In this document: one piece after another, positions 11,861 to 23,142 of the stretch | How positions within the stretch are numbered: the first letter of the stretch is position 1 | Layout: the number at the start of each line of letters is the position of its first letter | Source of the DNA: Anniella stebbinsi | Lineage: Eukaryota; Chordata; Lepidosauria; Squamata; Anniellidae | Assembly (NCBI GenBank): GCA_029215795.1 | Contig: JARDYH010000007.1 | Span: forward strand, 80,487,763 to 80,551,762 | Direction of reading: 5' to 3' | Length of the DNA: 64,000 nucleotides | Notes under the pieces: model-generated | Seen by the model: the letters and a program-made list of their open reading frames with translations, nothing else | The model's database searches: none | What the model was told of the DNA's origin: nothing | Program-made: the position numbers and the translations under genes

Positions 11861-12154
11861 CTGCACACTTCGTCCTGCTGATGAGGGGAGGCCCAGGTTT
11901 GCCAGTCCCTCCATCTCCTGGCCGGGTGAGCAGGACACTGATTTCATATTCTGTGTCAGGATCCAGGTGCCACAACTTGTAGGTTTGCATGTTCACAGCG
12001 TGCACTTCTGACCACGGTCCAGAGGTCATACGGTATTCGATTTCCTTCCTGACAATCGGACCATCCCCAATGATGGAGTTGGTGTTCAGCTGGATGATCA
12101 GGTATGTCGATCCTGCTCTCAGCAGCTGGGGAGGTGCAATGGGTGTGGGGGGCT
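11861..12154 (-). CDS. PTPRU: PTPRU exon 7: first fibronectin type III repeat
   Basis: This 294-bp exon encodes one complete FN3 repeat. It starts in phase 1 with [19 protein letters not shown] and ends with LISRTKCA plus one base. Family-diagnostic strings are [38 protein letters not shown] and PGPPL; the [10 protein letters not shown] turn is typical of R2B FN3-1. The acceptor is a T-run followed by AACAG, the donor GTAGGA. The strings [14 protein letters not shown] and [13 protein letters not shown] point to PTPRU rather than PTPRM, PTPRK or PTPRT, judged from memory of the families and not from an alignment. The next FN3 exon was not found in the 11.86 kb downstream. Confidence 0.97.
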
Positions 12155-12274
12155 CTGTTAAAAAAAATAGACAAGCAGTTGGTGGGACAGAGATTGCTAC
12201 CAACTTCAGGTGGTGATCGCGACAAAGATGGGCTTTTATGGAAGGGATGCTAGGTTTGTGTTGGAAGAGCAGGA

Positions 12275-12925
12275 AGGTTGGAAATGGTGGGGGTCTCCTC
12301 TGGTACTTCTATTGGTCAATTGCATTACTGGTCAATTGCTAGTTCTAAAAAGTCAGAAATGGTGGGAGTCTACTCTGGTAGTTCGACTGGTCAATTGTAT
12401 TACTGAATCTGAACATGGTGTCAAGTGGCCTCTGGATGATTCATTTGAATACTTGTTTGAATCATTTTCAGATAAACTGGCCCTCAAGGGACCCAAACGG
12501 AAACTGATCGAAGGCCCACAGTTGGATCAGAGAACTAATTGGCACAAAGGATCATCTTCCACCTCAGCCACATGGTCGGTCAAAACTCTATGGCATCATG
12601 GCCAGTTTAAGAATAGAGCTTGGTTTCCAACTAGTGCTTTCCCAGCACGCTTTGTTCCATCTATTATGTACCAGAGAATCGAGTGGAATCCAAGATCACG
12701 GGTGGTCGACCACTTCCACCCAATTCCCAATGAATTGCATTACTGCTCAATTGCTACTTCTACCGCAGGATAGTCAGAAACAGAGGTGTCACCTCCACTA
12801 GTTGTATTGGTCATTTTCATTACTGCTCAATTGCATGACTAGTCAATTGCTAGTTCTACAGCAGAAATGTCAGAAACCGAAGTGTCTCCTCTGCGAGTTC
12901 TATTGGTCAACTGCATTATATGTAC
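12275..12925. repeat. Diverged tandem array with repeated CAATTG motifs, PTPRU intron
   Basis: Copies of a roughly 70-110-bp unit containing GAAATGGTGGGAGTCT, TCTGGTAGTTC, TTGGTCAATTGCATTACT and CAATTGCTAGTTCTA recur in two clusters, 12275-12410 and 12725-12925. The intervening 300 bp is unrelated. Six CAATTG hexamers are present. A 187-codon frame at 12210-12773 arises from the repetition. Confidence 0.7.
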
Positions 12926-13419
12926 TTTCTTTTAATTTGTGCATTTATTGTTAGTATGGGGTTGCGGGTGGTGGTGGATATGATTACTCCTCCATCGTTT
13001 GTTTGTTTTTTAAGATTACTGTTTTATTATAAAATCACCTTCAGGTGGAAAGGCAGCCTAAATCCTCTTAAGGACACAGCCACCGAGTCAAATCAAGCTG
13101 AGATCAGGGTATCTCTAAATGAAGACTCTGATTCCCATGCCCAATAAATGGGGACAGATTGTGAGTACTTCCCCCAAAATTGTGGCTGCCTTCCCATACC
13201 AGCTCATTCTCAGCAAAACTGAAGTAACACAAAGCCCTTCCAATACTCCCTCCCCTGCCCTCACATCCACCCTTCAGCAATGTCAGAGTACAGATGGCAC
13301 ACTTCAGGTGCTGTGGACAGTTTTATAGTAAGTAATACTCAACTACACCTGTCAACAGAACAGAGCAAAGGATATGCAAAGAAAGCACTATCCTTGCCTT
13401 TCTTTCCTTTCCTCCAATT

Positions 13420-13442
13420 GTGTGTGTGTGTGTGTGTGTGTG
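13420..13442. repeat. (GT)n microsatellite
   Basis: About 11 GT units in the intron between the FN3-1 and Ig exons. Confidence 0.95.
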
Positions 13443-13592
13443 CCAGATCTCCATGCCTGCCTGTTCCCTTTCTCCCAGCTTTGGTCCAGTGGAAAACCAG
13501 CACCTTCCACTGAGTCAAATTCAAAAACATCCTTCCCCGGCTTTAACTTTCCAGTTCTCCCAACATAATCCTCAACACCCAACAATACATAC

Positions 13593-13767
13593 CTTTCACA
13601 ATCAGCTCTGCGAAGTTGGAGACGCCGGAGCCCCTGCCAGACTGCGTGACACAGCGGTAAAAATCCTGGTCTCCCTTAGAAACCTTGTCCAGCTGAAAAG
13701 AAGCCAGGAATCTCCGGTGGCTGATGTGTTTCACGGAGGCAGCCGGTACGATCACTCCATTTTGCCT
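13593..13767 (-). CDS. PTPRU: PTPRU exon 6: second half of the Ig domain
   Basis: This 175-bp exon continues in phase 0 from the preceding exon. It begins [20 protein letters not shown] and ends [11 protein letters not shown] plus one base. The motif DFYRCVTQ contains the second Ig cysteine in the expected D-x-Y-x-C-like context. The acceptor is GGATGGCAG and the donor GTATGT on the minus strand. The family equivalent is also 175 bp. The following 1438-bp intron holds a diverged tandem array around CAATTG motifs. Confidence 0.95.
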
Positions 13768-14865
13768 CTGCCATCCAGAAATCAAACTATAAACAGACGA
13801 CCTTGGATTCCCTTATATCTCTTGTGGGGTTAGTATCTCTTTGACTCTCCCAAACTCTCCCCTTGTTCTCTACTTGCCTTTCAGGTTTTCCTAATAGGAA
13901 CCCAGTGCTGTGCATTTTAAGCACATGAGAAGCATACCTTAATCTAGGTCTGAACCACATTTTCATTTGTTGCAAGGAGCATTTGTTGCAAGGGGAGGGG
14001 GTTACTAAAAATGTTCTCCATAAGCAGTAAAACATTTTTGGTTTGCTTTTTTGCACAATGTGTCTCCTTGTCCCACTCTTAGCAATTCAGGGAGCCAGTA
14101 CATGAATGTCACTATGCAACATAGCCAAGCAGATTTGGCCATGTGACCATGTCACAAAGGCAACCCAGAGTGAGAGCAATGCTTCCCGCCCTCACTCTGA
14201 ATGGGTGAGTATTTTCACTTCGTTTCTCAGCCTCCAACAAACCATCACCCATCACTTGGGTGAGGTTGAAGTTTATAATGAAACATGTCTTGCCCTTCTT
14301 TTGGTTCAGCCTTCTTCCTTCATACACTCCAACTTTGCAATGTGCTGACCATCTTCCCCTCCACCCCCAAAGGGAAATGAAACCCCATATTATCACAAAG
14401 CAGGAACAGAATGTTTATCCCTTCATGCAATGGCATAAACAGAACATGGAGTCAAAGGGTGTTTGGGCCAGTAAAATTGAAACATCTGTCTTCCTCTCAT
14501 ACAAGGAACATTTCCACATGCTTAAAATAGATTGTTTGGCCTTCATAATGTGTGAGAAGGAAAATGTCACCATGTCAACGGTTCTTGACTCCCAGCTGAA
14601 AGATGGTCAACTCATAGTCTATGGGAAGAAGGTTGCTGGCAATGGACGTCAGGACAAAAATCCCATTCTTACCTACCTCCAATTCCTTCCCAGTACACCA
14701 CCCTTCCCCAACCTGATTCTCTCGAGATGTGTGTTAAACTACAACTACCAGCATGCCCCCATCCAGCACCATTTTTTACTTCAGTAATTATTTCAACAAA
14801 TGGAAAGGAGGAGAAGGAGGAGGAGGAGCATATTCATCTAAAAAAATGCCACGAGCGAGAAAAGA
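13768..14865. other. PTPRU intron sequence without recognised feature
   Basis: A 175-codon plus-strand frame at 14260-14787 has no recognisable domain and lies within the intron between the two Ig exons. Confidence 0.45.
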
Positions 14866-14872
14866 GATGATG

Positions 14873-14922
<50 letters not shown>

Positions 14923-15200
14923 TTCATTTCTATGCCACCCAATAGCCAAAGCTCTCTGGGCGGTTTACCACAATTCATCAAAGAATAAACTTCAATGAAA
15001 ATACAGCATAAAGTACAGCATAAAAATCCACATATACAAAATTTAAAGGAATTTAGACAGCTAAAAACAGTTTCAATAAAATATAAAACCTATTTAGACA
15101 ACTGCCATAAATACCCCATCATATGTCGTAACCTGGAGCCGAAACGATGGCCGTGTTGGCGCCTGGCAGGCCTGAGTGGGGAGCTCATTCCATAGTCAAA
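14866..15200 (-). mobile_element. L2-like LINE 3' fragment with (TAA)n tail
   Basis: The TAA tail (14866-14922) is followed on the plus strand by TTTCTATGCCACCCAATAGC and CTCTGGGCGGTTTACCA, the inverted 3' hairpin of the family, and by A-rich 3' UTR up to GAGCTCATTCCATAG. It sits 105 bp from the Ig exon donor. Confidence 0.85.
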
Positions 15201-15304
15201 AGGGACAGACAGAACACATGACCCACACGGCAGGAGCCCACAGGACAAAGAAATGGGCAGGGTAACCATGAAGGGTAAACATGATGACCTTCAACCCAAC
15301 CTAC

Positions 15305-15420
15305 CTGCATGAGGAACCTCTCAGCTTCGGATGCTTTGCCAGCCGCCACACACTGGAAGGTGGCATTCTGCCCGGCATTTACCTCCACATCACCCAGGCG
15401 GGAAAAATGAGGCGCTTTGG
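15305..15420 (-). CDS. PTPRU: PTPRU exon 5: first half of the Ig domain
   Basis: This 116-bp exon encodes the N-terminal half of the Ig-like domain that follows the MAM domain. With the T carried over it starts [19 protein letters not shown] and ends in AERFLMQ at phase 0. The sequence NATFQC holds both an N-glycosylation sequon and the first cysteine of the Ig disulfide; its partner is in the next exon. The acceptor is TTCTGGCAG and the donor GTAGGT on the minus strand. Phase and length match the R2B plan, in which one intron splits the Ig domain. No disabling changes are visible. Confidence 0.95.
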
Positions 15421-15733
15421 CTGCCAGAATAGGGAGAGAGAAAATGAATACTACATGCATCCTCGAAACTAAACTTCTTGCTCCCTTATCCCTTCTCCCT
15501 TCACCCATACCAAGATAATATAGCTTAATAGGTGAGTGAATCTCAATTCTTGTCATAAGCTTACTGTTTCTCAGCCTCAGTCTTCATCTGTAATATGGGC
15601 ATAGTGATCCTGGCCAAACTGAGATAAAATGGCTCTTCCATATTCTTCTCCTCCTTTGCAGGTGATGAAAATGATGTAGGGGGATATGAGTAATAGGGGT
15701 ACAAGTAGACTATCAAGGGTTTGGGGATATTGT

Positions 15734-16106
15734 TAGGGATGTATGGGTTTTGTAAAATCCACTCCATCTGCAATGAGTCATTCACTCATTGACGGAAGTC
15801 GGACTTTTTTCAATTTCCCGAATTTGTGTAAATTCGCATTGGGGCAAGTGTGCAAATCCCCCTAAAATGTATATTTTCATGCTTTAGCCTATGGAGGAAA
15901 TGCACCATTTTGGGCCAGTGGTTTTTTATTTAATTTTACACATATTTCTACAGCAAAATTTTCATAAAATTCCAGAACATTTTATGAAAAATGTACAAAA
16001 AATTATGAAAATTTTACAAAAAGTCTGCAGAATCTATGCAAAAGGAAAAGCTGGTCCACTATGAATCCATGGGCCAAATTCATTGCCGATTTCTCTGACA
16101 TCCCTA
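15734..16106. mobile_element. AT-rich TIR element, TAGGGATGT termini
   Basis: It starts TAGGGATGT and ends ACATCCCTA. The interior is AT-rich, with loosely palindromic AAAATTTTCATAAAATT stretches. The flanking 8-mers GATATTGT and GGTATCAC agree at only four positions, so the insertion is old or the ends are misjudged. Confidence 0.6.
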
Positions 16107-16152
16107 GGTATCACTAATGGTGGCAACAGTTTCCCCAGAAGCATGGAGGTGG

Positions 16153-16160
16153 GTACAAAC
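16153..16160. repeat. Target-site duplication, left copy, of element 16161-17930
   Basis: GTACAAAC, repeated exactly at 17931-17938. T at position 2 and A at position 7 match the hAT pattern nTnnnnAn. Confidence 0.9.
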
Positions 16161-16941
16161 TAGGGATGTGCACTGGATCGGACCCGATCCACGATCCGAG
16201 TCCGGTCCAGTGGGAAATCGGATAAATTATCCGATTTCCGATCCTGCAGCTGGATCGGCCGATCCAATCCGAACCGGTCCGAAAAGGCTCCGAACCGGTT
16301 CGGCGGATCGGCGGATTGGCGGGCGCCCACTGGCGCCCACCGCCGCTTCCATTGGCGGGCGCCAGCGGGCGCCCGCCGATGAAAGTGGACAGCGGGGGGG
16401 GTGAGGAGGGGGGCGCTTACCTTCTCGGCCCGTCCGCTCCCGTCCGGCACTAGCAGCTACTACCAGCGGGCTCCGCGGCCTGCTCTAGGGTGGCGCGCCG
16501 GGTGATGTCATCACCCGGCGCGCTACTCTAGAGCAGGCCGCGGAGCCTGCTGGTGGTAGCCGCCGGCCCCGGACGGGAGCGGACGGGCCGAGAAGGTAAG
16601 CAGGGGGTGCGTGGAGGGGAGGAGGGGGGCCCTTACCTTCCCGGCCCGGCGGCTCCCGTCCGGCGCCGGCGCCTACTACTCCCAGCAGGCTCCGCGGCCT
16701 GCTCTAGGGTGGCGCGCCGGGTGATGTCATCACCCGGCGCGCTACTCTAGAGCAGACCGCGGAGCCTGCTGGGAGTAGTAGGCGCCGGCGCCGGACGGGA
16801 GCCGCCGGGCCGGGAAGGTAAGGAGGGGGTGCGTGGAGGGGAGGAGGGGGCGCGCGGAGGGGGGAGGGGGGCCCTTACCTTCCCGGCCCGGCGGCTCCCG
16901 TCCGGCGCCGGCGCCTACTACTCCCAGCAGGCTCCGCGGCC

Positions 16942-16999
16942 TGCTCTAGGGTGGCGCGCCGGGTGATCACTGCTCTAGGGTGGCGCGCCGGGTGATCAC
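16942..16999. repeat. 29-bp tandem duplication at an inversion breakpoint
   Basis: TGCTCTAGGGTGGCGCGCCG plus nine further bases ending GATCAC occurs twice head to tail, immediately before the inverted segment begins at 16998. Confidence 0.9.
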
Positions 17000-17221
17000 T
17001 ATCGAGGCCAATTTGAGTGCTGATATATGGGGGGGAAGAGATTTTTCTAAAGATTTACGAAGGAACTTAACATTGGACATGCTAGTGGCAATGACTTTCG
17101 TTCACTTTTTCTGCCACCTGTGGTGACAGCTGTTGAAATGCTTTTGGTGGTTGTTTGTACTAGGGGTGTGCACGGACCCCCCGGATCGGATCGGGACCCG
17201 GATCGGGACCTCCAATTTTGT
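16998..17221. repeat. Left arm of a 224-bp perfect inverted repeat
   Basis: Reverse complement of 17870-18093. It carries the inverted element terminus (TAGGGGTGTGCACGG at 17161) joined to the inverted flanking DNA. Confidence 0.9.
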
Positions 17222-17869
17222 GATGACATCACCCGGCGCGCTACTCTAGAGCAGGCCGCGGAGCCTGCTGGTAGTAGTAGGCGCCGGCGCCGGACGGGAG
17301 CCGCCGGGCCGGGAAGGTAAGGAGGGGGTGCGTGGAGGGGAGGAGGGGGCGCGGGGAGGGGGGCCCTTACCTTCCCGGCCCGGCGGCTCCCGTCCGGCGC
17401 CGGCGCCTACTACTCCCAGCAGGCTCCACGGCCTGCTCCAGGGTGGCGCGCCGGGTGATGTCATCACCCGGCGCGCTACTCGAGAGTAGGCCGCGGAGCC
17501 CGCTGGTAGTAGCCGCCGGCGCCGGACGGGAGCGGACGGGCCGAGAAGGTAAGCAGTGGCGGGGAAGGGGGCTTACCCCCCCCGGAGCCGTCCGCTTCTA
17601 TCCGCTGGCGCCCGGGCGGCCCCAGGGGGGGTAGGGAGCGCGGGGGAGGGGGCTTACCTGCCGGGGCCGTCCACAGCGGACGGCCCCGGGGGGGGAGGGA
17701 GTTAGGCCCCCCTCACCCACCCGCCGCCATTTTTTCCTCATAGACTTGCATTGCAATGCAAGTCTATGGGGAAAAAAATGGCGGCCGATCCAAAAATTTA
17801 CGATTTTTGGGTCGGGATCGGACTCGATCCGGTCCGGGGGGCCTCCGATTTTGTCCGAACCGGTCCGGG

Positions 17870-18093
17870 ACAAAATTGGAGGTCCCGATCCGGGTCCCGA
17901 TCCGATCCGGGGGGTCCGTGCACACCCCTAGTACAAACAACCACCAAAAGCATTTCAACAGCTGTCACCACAGGTGGCAGAAAAAGTGAACGAAAGTCAT
18001 TGCCACTAGCATGTCCAATGTTAAGTTCCTTCGTAAATCTTTAGAAAAATCTCTTCCCCCCCATATATCAGCACTCAAATTGGCCTCGATAGT
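17870..18093. repeat. Right arm of the 224-bp perfect inverted repeat
   Basis: It consists of the last 61 bp of the element, the GTACAAAC duplication and the remaining unique flank. Both arms are 224 bp and agree at every position I compared, including a 7-base G/C run. Confidence 0.9.
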
Positions 18094-18592
18094 TCAAAAG
18101 TCTAGCCCTAAGTTGGGATATCTAAAGTGCTTCTTCAAAGACATAATGATTTTCATAAATAAGTACTGAGGAGTATTATCACACAGAATGATATTCTATT
18201 TTGCAATTACGTGAAAATACAAGTAACTAAGGGGAAGAACAACACATAGGAATCCAACAAGATCACTAATTAAGAGAAAAAGGAAATTAAAATGAAGCTC
18301 ACTAACTATTGAGAGAGTTTGGGGATGCATAAATTTACGTTGATGAACTCGTCAGAAAGAAATTTGATTGGAATGTGATTAGAAGTTTACAGAAGAGAGA
18401 CAACAGAGAACCAGAGTGCCATGACTTCCTTTTAAAAATCAGAATTCCTTGCTTGTGGTATTTGCCAAATAACTTTGGACGTAATCATGGTCTCCCAAAT
18501 TTTATCATTCCAGTGCTATTTAGAAAGTTGCTTGGGAGACTTCCAGTTAAGTCCTAGCACAGGATTTGGCTGCTGTACACAATTGTTTAAGT
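18094..18592. other. No gene recognised
   Basis: AT-rich intron sequence between the inverted repeat and the next TIR element. Confidence 0.45.
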
Positions 18593-18912
18593 TAGGGTGA
18601 CCAGATAAAATCCAGGTCAGGGCTCATGTAACTTTAAGAGTTTTAGAGAAATGGGAATTTCAGCCAGTGTCATTTGTATGCAATTAGTTCCTGGTGAAAT
18701 TCCCTCTTCATCACCACAGTTAAAGGTGCAGGCACTATACTAGAGTGACCATATACAAAAGAAGGCAGGGCCCCTGCAACTTTAACAGTTGTGATGAAGA
18801 GGAAATTTCACCAGGAACTAATTGCATACAAATGACACTAGCTGAAATTCCCTTTTCTCTACAACTGTTAAAGTTACATGAGCCCTGACTTGGATTTCAT
18901 CTGGTCACCCTA
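18593..18912. mobile_element. Palindromic TIR element, TAGGGTGACC family
   Basis: It begins TAGGGTGACCAGAT and ends ATCTGGTCACCCTA. The second half is the imperfect reverse complement of the first, with the centre near 18745. Flanking GTTTAAGT and GTTTAAGA differ at one position, so an 8-bp target duplication is likely. Confidence 0.8.
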
Positions 18913-19278
18913 GTTTAAGATCTTTGTGCAGGAATCCAGGGTCATTAGGTTCAAAATGAGGATGCAGCATAGGTTTCAGAATGATTTGTGGTCTAATGCG
19001 GAGAACTTCCTGACACTAATTAGCAACCGTATTCTAAGACTCCCAGCAGCAATTAGCACTTGGTCTACACACTGAGCAGTACATGGTCCTCATAGCTGGT
19101 GATAGTTTTCCCCACCATGGTGTGATGTATTGTATTTTAATTTAAATAATAGTTATTGGTTCCAGATTTGTATGTATATTAAAAAAGTGTATGCAAATGT
19201 GATGCAAATCTGTGGTCCCATTCAGAAGACACCTTAAACCACAACTTTAACAACAGTGGTTAAGCCAGAAAGCCAGGC

Positions 19279-19379
19279 AGTGTTCAGAAGACACCTTAAA
19301 CTATGGCATTAACCATGGTGACTAAGGCGTTTTGCCTTAGTCACCATGGTTAAAGCCATGGTTTAAGGTGTCTTCTGAA
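19279..19379. repeat. Near-perfect 48-bp-arm hairpin, MITE fragment
   Basis: TGTTCAGAAGACACCTTAAA is mirrored by TTTAAGGTGTCTTCTGAACA, with CCATGGTGACTAAGGC pairing inside and a loop of a few bases. A related diverged copy lies at 19207-19260. Confidence 0.8.
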
Positions 19380-19649
19380 CAGGGCCAATATTTTCCTTTT
19401 GAATGATGTGTTTCCTATCGTTGTTATGCAATATGCAAGTAGCCACCCAACTGGCATTGATTTTCCAATGGCTTGAGTAGACATCTCTACCAGGTCTGCT
19501 ATCTGAAATCCCCCTTGACTGGAGGTTGAACCTGTGACTTTCTGCACACTCTCCCATGGAGCTAAGACTCTTCCCCAGCAAAGCCACAAAGCCATGACTC
19601 CAGCTACCAGAAATACCACTGCTAAAATTAGCCAAACAGCTCCCTTAAT

Positions 19650-20217
19650 GGGGATTGGCCAACCAGACCACATTATGCCAGTACTTTTTCAGCTTCACTG
19701 GCAGCCAGTCCAAGTCTGGGCTCAATTCATAGTGCTGCTATTGACATTCAAAGCCCTAAATGGCTTGGGGCCAGGTTATCTGAAGGAACGCCTCCTCTCA
19801 TATGCACCCGCCCAGACCCTAAGATCATCTTCAGGGGTCCTTCTTGGTGAGCCCCTGCCAAAGGAAATGAGGCAGGTGACTACCAGGAGGAGGGCCTTTT
19901 CTGCTGTGGCACCCCGCCTGTGGAATGAGCTCCCTAGAGAGGTTCATCTGGCACCTACATTATACTGTTTTCTACATTTTTATTTTCCCAGTATTTTAGC
20001 ATTTAACCATCTTATCCTTCTAGCTTTTCTGTTTTAAATCTGTATTTTCAATCTCTGCATTGCTGCTCGGTTTTATTCTGGTTGTGTTTTTATATTGCAT
20101 TTTTTTATTGTGCTTGATGGTTTACATTTTAAGTTGTACTTTATTGTTTCCATTTTTGTGAACCGCCCACAGAGCTTTGGCTATTGGGTGGTATGGAAAT
20201 GCAATAAATAAATAAAA
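19650..20217 (+). mobile_element. L2-like LINE 3' end with reverse-transcriptase C-terminus
   Basis: Translation shows FKALNGLGPGYLKERLL and RRRAFSAVAPRLWNELPREV, the conserved C-terminal part of L2-type non-LTR polymerases. The 3' UTR, the GAACCGCCCACAGAGCTTTG hairpin and an AATAAATAAATAAA tail follow. 5' truncated. Confidence 0.85.
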
Positions 20218-21612
20218 TCATGAGTTCTGCCTGGGAAAACTTCCGTTCTTTCACCAGAGTTTTATTTCCTGCTCTCCTGACCTGAAATGCTGAAAGGTTG
20301 ACCCATGGTCCCCCAACACACCCCATCCCTGCCGCATACATACCCGCTACGGCAGAAATGGAAAGGAGGTGAGTAGGGAGGGAACCAACCTAGCCTCCCT
20401 CAATAGGGAGTTCTGCACCCCAGGTACAACCCTGATTTCCAGTAGCTGACTACTTCTTTGGATGGCTCCGGGCTTATCATGCTTAGATGAGGTCCACTAA
20501 AACCAATAGGGCAATTAGTCATGATTTCAGTGCATCTGCATTCTAAGTATGGCAAAGTTTAAATGCAACCCATAGTGATATTTAGATTTCAAAGAAATAA
20601 AGCACACTTGAACTGGCTACTTATGTTTTGAAGAAAAACATCCTTCAGGCTCTGGTCGGAAACATGCTCCCAACCCAGAAAGGGAAACCAGTTTCCTGAT
20701 GAAACTTCCTTCCTTCCCAGTTGCAAACAGTATCTTTAGAAACAAATAGCCAGGGGAAATTTTCCAGCAGAAATTTGGTACAGGGCCCTGATCCAGTTTG
20801 GGAGCAAATTCCAAATCAGAGCCATGCAGCCATTTGTTCCCCCCTCTCCAAACTAAAAGTGGGTAGTTTAAATGCACTTTACAAAAAAAAGAAAAAAAGA
20901 AGAGGAAGTTAATAATAATATTAATGTGTAGTGGGCTATAATACCCCACGGATTAAGCTAATCGCTTATATCATCATCTCTTTCCCCGCTGCCTTCCAAA
21001 ATATGGCCTCCACTAGGACAAACAAGCGATGTTCAACTCCCCAAGATTCTCTGAACGTCGGCTTGCTGTTCATTTCTTCTCAATTGGCATTTACATTTGC
21101 GATCGCCATTTGTTTTACATGAACGGGGAAATCGCATAAAATGAACAGCTATAAAATGGGCGGGTTGCGCAAACCATTTCCAGATTTGCACAAGTTTCTA
21201 AAATTATACAAATTTCTGCCATACGCTAAAGGGTGGATGATTTAAAATGTCTCCATTTGGGAGAAAGTTGCACGTTTTTCAAGTACACATTTTGCGCATG
21301 TGAAGGCGAGTTTGGGAATTTGCGAAGATTTTCCGAGAAAATGCGCTCCCATTCGCATTAAGGAATGTGAATGGGGCAATTTTGAGTGATTTGTAAACTG
21401 AAATGAAATTTTCATATACCCCTATATTCCACCCTTTCACTGTTTTCGCTGGGACATCTACCCACTGCCCATTTCCTAGCAGACATTTATTAATATTGTT
21501 GGTGGCCAGATAACACCAGCTGATTAAAAGAATGTGCACTTCGTAAGAACCTGTGGCAGGCCAGTGGCCTCTATCAGGATAGAAATGGTGATTACTGTAC
21601 ATCAATACTTAC
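20218..21612. other. PTPRU intron; partly AT-rich dispersed repeat
   Basis: 20218-20990 shows no recognised feature. 21060-21420 (GCGAATTT-like words, TTGCGCATGTGAAGGCGAG) resembles AT-rich repeats near 57410 and 63480 but has no clear ends. Confidence 0.4.
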
Positions 21613-21694
21613 AGCAGGGATAATTCAAGAGTAGAACGTCATCCAGTCCTAGGTAGCCTCGTCGTTCAGTAGAGACCATAGCTTCAAACAGGAC
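21613..21694 (-). CDS. PTPRU: PTPRU exon 4: end of the MAM domain (82 bp)
   Basis: A short exon found by following the frame from the MAM exon. It starts in phase 0 and reads [20 protein letters not shown], followed by a run of leucines and NYPC, then T as the first base of the next codon. The motif GLDD and the terminal PC are the expected end of a MAM domain; the cysteine closes its last disulfide. The minus-strand acceptor is CTTCCTCAG and the donor GTAAGT. The length of 82 bp and exit phase 1 fit the family gene structure. It lies 1448 bp downstream of the previous exon. The intron that follows is the longest one closed within the window (6192 bp), enlarged by the TIR element at 16161-17930 and other repeats. 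Confidence 0.93.
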
Positions 21695-21734
21695 CTGAGG
21701 AAGAGTCAGATCCGTACCGTGTCAGGGCATTCTA

Positions 21735-21962
21735 ATATTTATTTATTTTATTTCTTGCATTTATATCACACCTTCAAGGTGATGTACATAATCCTCCTTT
21801 CCATTTGATCCTCACACGACAACCCTGTGAGGTAGGTTGGGCTGAGAGTCTGTGACTGGCCTGAAGTCACCCAGTGAGCTTTCAAGACCGAGAAGGGACT
21901 AGAACCCAGATTTCCCGGCTCCCAGTCCAACACTCTATCCACTAAACCACACTGGTTCTTGG
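21735..21962 (-). mobile_element. tRNA-derived SINE with L2-like tail
   Basis: The minus strand reads GTGGTTTAGTGGATAGAGTG (A box), TGGGTTCTAGTCCC (degenerate B box), GCTCACTGGGTGACTTCAGG, CTACCTCACAGGGTTGTCGT and an AAATAAATAAATA tail, a typical squamate SINE order. It lies 41 bp from the MAM-end exon. Confidence 0.85.
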
Positions 21963-22483
21963 AGAGGGGTGGGGGAATCAGATGAAGCCATCTGGAACAC
22001 TGAAACATGTATTCTTTTCCTAGTGAACAGACCTGGTGTTGCACAGGTTCAAATAGCCCTTAATCTGATACAACAAAGGCTTCAAGCAAAGTTATACAAC
22101 TGTGGGAACTGGACACACTGTGCACAAGCAATGAGAGTAAAGCCACGCCACTGACCCCCACCCCCTACACAAGTTCCCTGCATAAGGGATCCCTACAGAC
22201 TCCATTTCATTCCCTTAAAGGGCTGCCTCACAACAGGGGGAAGGAGTCACTGTCCAAGCTAGCTATTCCCCTCTGGATTCAAACTATGTCAACTGCAAAG
22301 CTATGTGCTGGTTAGGGAGGCCTGCCACCTAGTGACTGAAGATGGCACTGTATGCTTCAAACACACACATTTAAATTAATTACTGTGATTTTAAAACCAA
22401 ATAACACTGAGGTTCACATCCATAGGGGAACCTTAGTATGCAAGCCAACTTTCAGGTGTCTAGGTTTCATGACCGACAGACAC

Positions 22484-22486
<3 letters not shown>

Positions 22487-22525
<39 letters not shown>

Positions 22526-22554
22526 CCATTATTATTATTATTATTATTATTATA
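22487..22554. repeat. (ATC)n plus (TTA)n compound microsatellite
   Basis: About 13 ATC units followed by about 9 ATT units. A short L2-like inverted tail may follow to 22640. Confidence 0.9.
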
Positions 22555-23142
22555 GATTTAAAATATTTTAGGCTGTCCTAAGTGGCAATAAAAAAACCTC
22601 AAGATAATATAATTCAATACACTTATGAAATAAATTCATACAATCAATAGACACCAGCAATAACAACAAACATTAGACTGTTTATTTCGGGGGACACAGA
22701 GAGTACATTTGTTTTGTATTTCTGCAAACCTCCTAGCTTTGTCACATCTGCTGATACCTCCTCTTTGGCACATGGGGATGCCATTTTGGCTGCCTAAGCA
22801 ACGACTCTCATACCTCAACATCATTGATAGAGAGAATGGTGATTCTCCACAGAATAGCTCTGGAGGCATCTCCAACTCCCCCTGTGTTGAACAAGAACCG
22901 TCAGTCCTACTCCCTCATGTAGGCTCATCTGTTCTCTAAATTTGTGGTGTTCTGCCTTTGTTCTCTTCTGCTCACTCTTTCGCACATTTGTATCTGTCTT
23001 ACCTTCTCTTCGTTACCTTCCCTGATGTACTCCCACCTCTCTCTATCACAATCCTTTTATTCCAGAGCTGGATCCCCAGAGTGTGAAGACCCAACGCCAA
23101 TCTCCCACGAGCTTTTCTCTAGAGATGCAATTCTGGGCTCAC
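22555..23142. other. PTPRU intron sequence without recognised feature
   Basis: Intron between the two MAM exons; nothing beyond short chance frames. Confidence 0.45.

Larger units (their letters stand above)
16161..17930 (+). mobile_element. Non-autonomous hAT-like foldback element, GC-rich, rearranged
   Basis: Termini are TAGGGATGTGCAC at the left and GTGCACACCCCTA at the right, with exact 8-bp duplications outside. Subterminal parts are rich in GATCGG/CCGATC. The interior has GC-rich palindromes with GCGCGCCGGGTGATGTCATC, GGTAAG/CTTACC borders and no transposase. The element at 59384-61193 is the same family in opposite orientation. Oddity: 16998-17221 is an exact inverted copy of 17870-18093, which includes DNA outside the element, and a 29-bp direct duplication (16942-16970, 16971-16999) abuts the breakpoint. 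GC-rich frames of 60-100 codons here are not genes. Confidence 0.85.
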
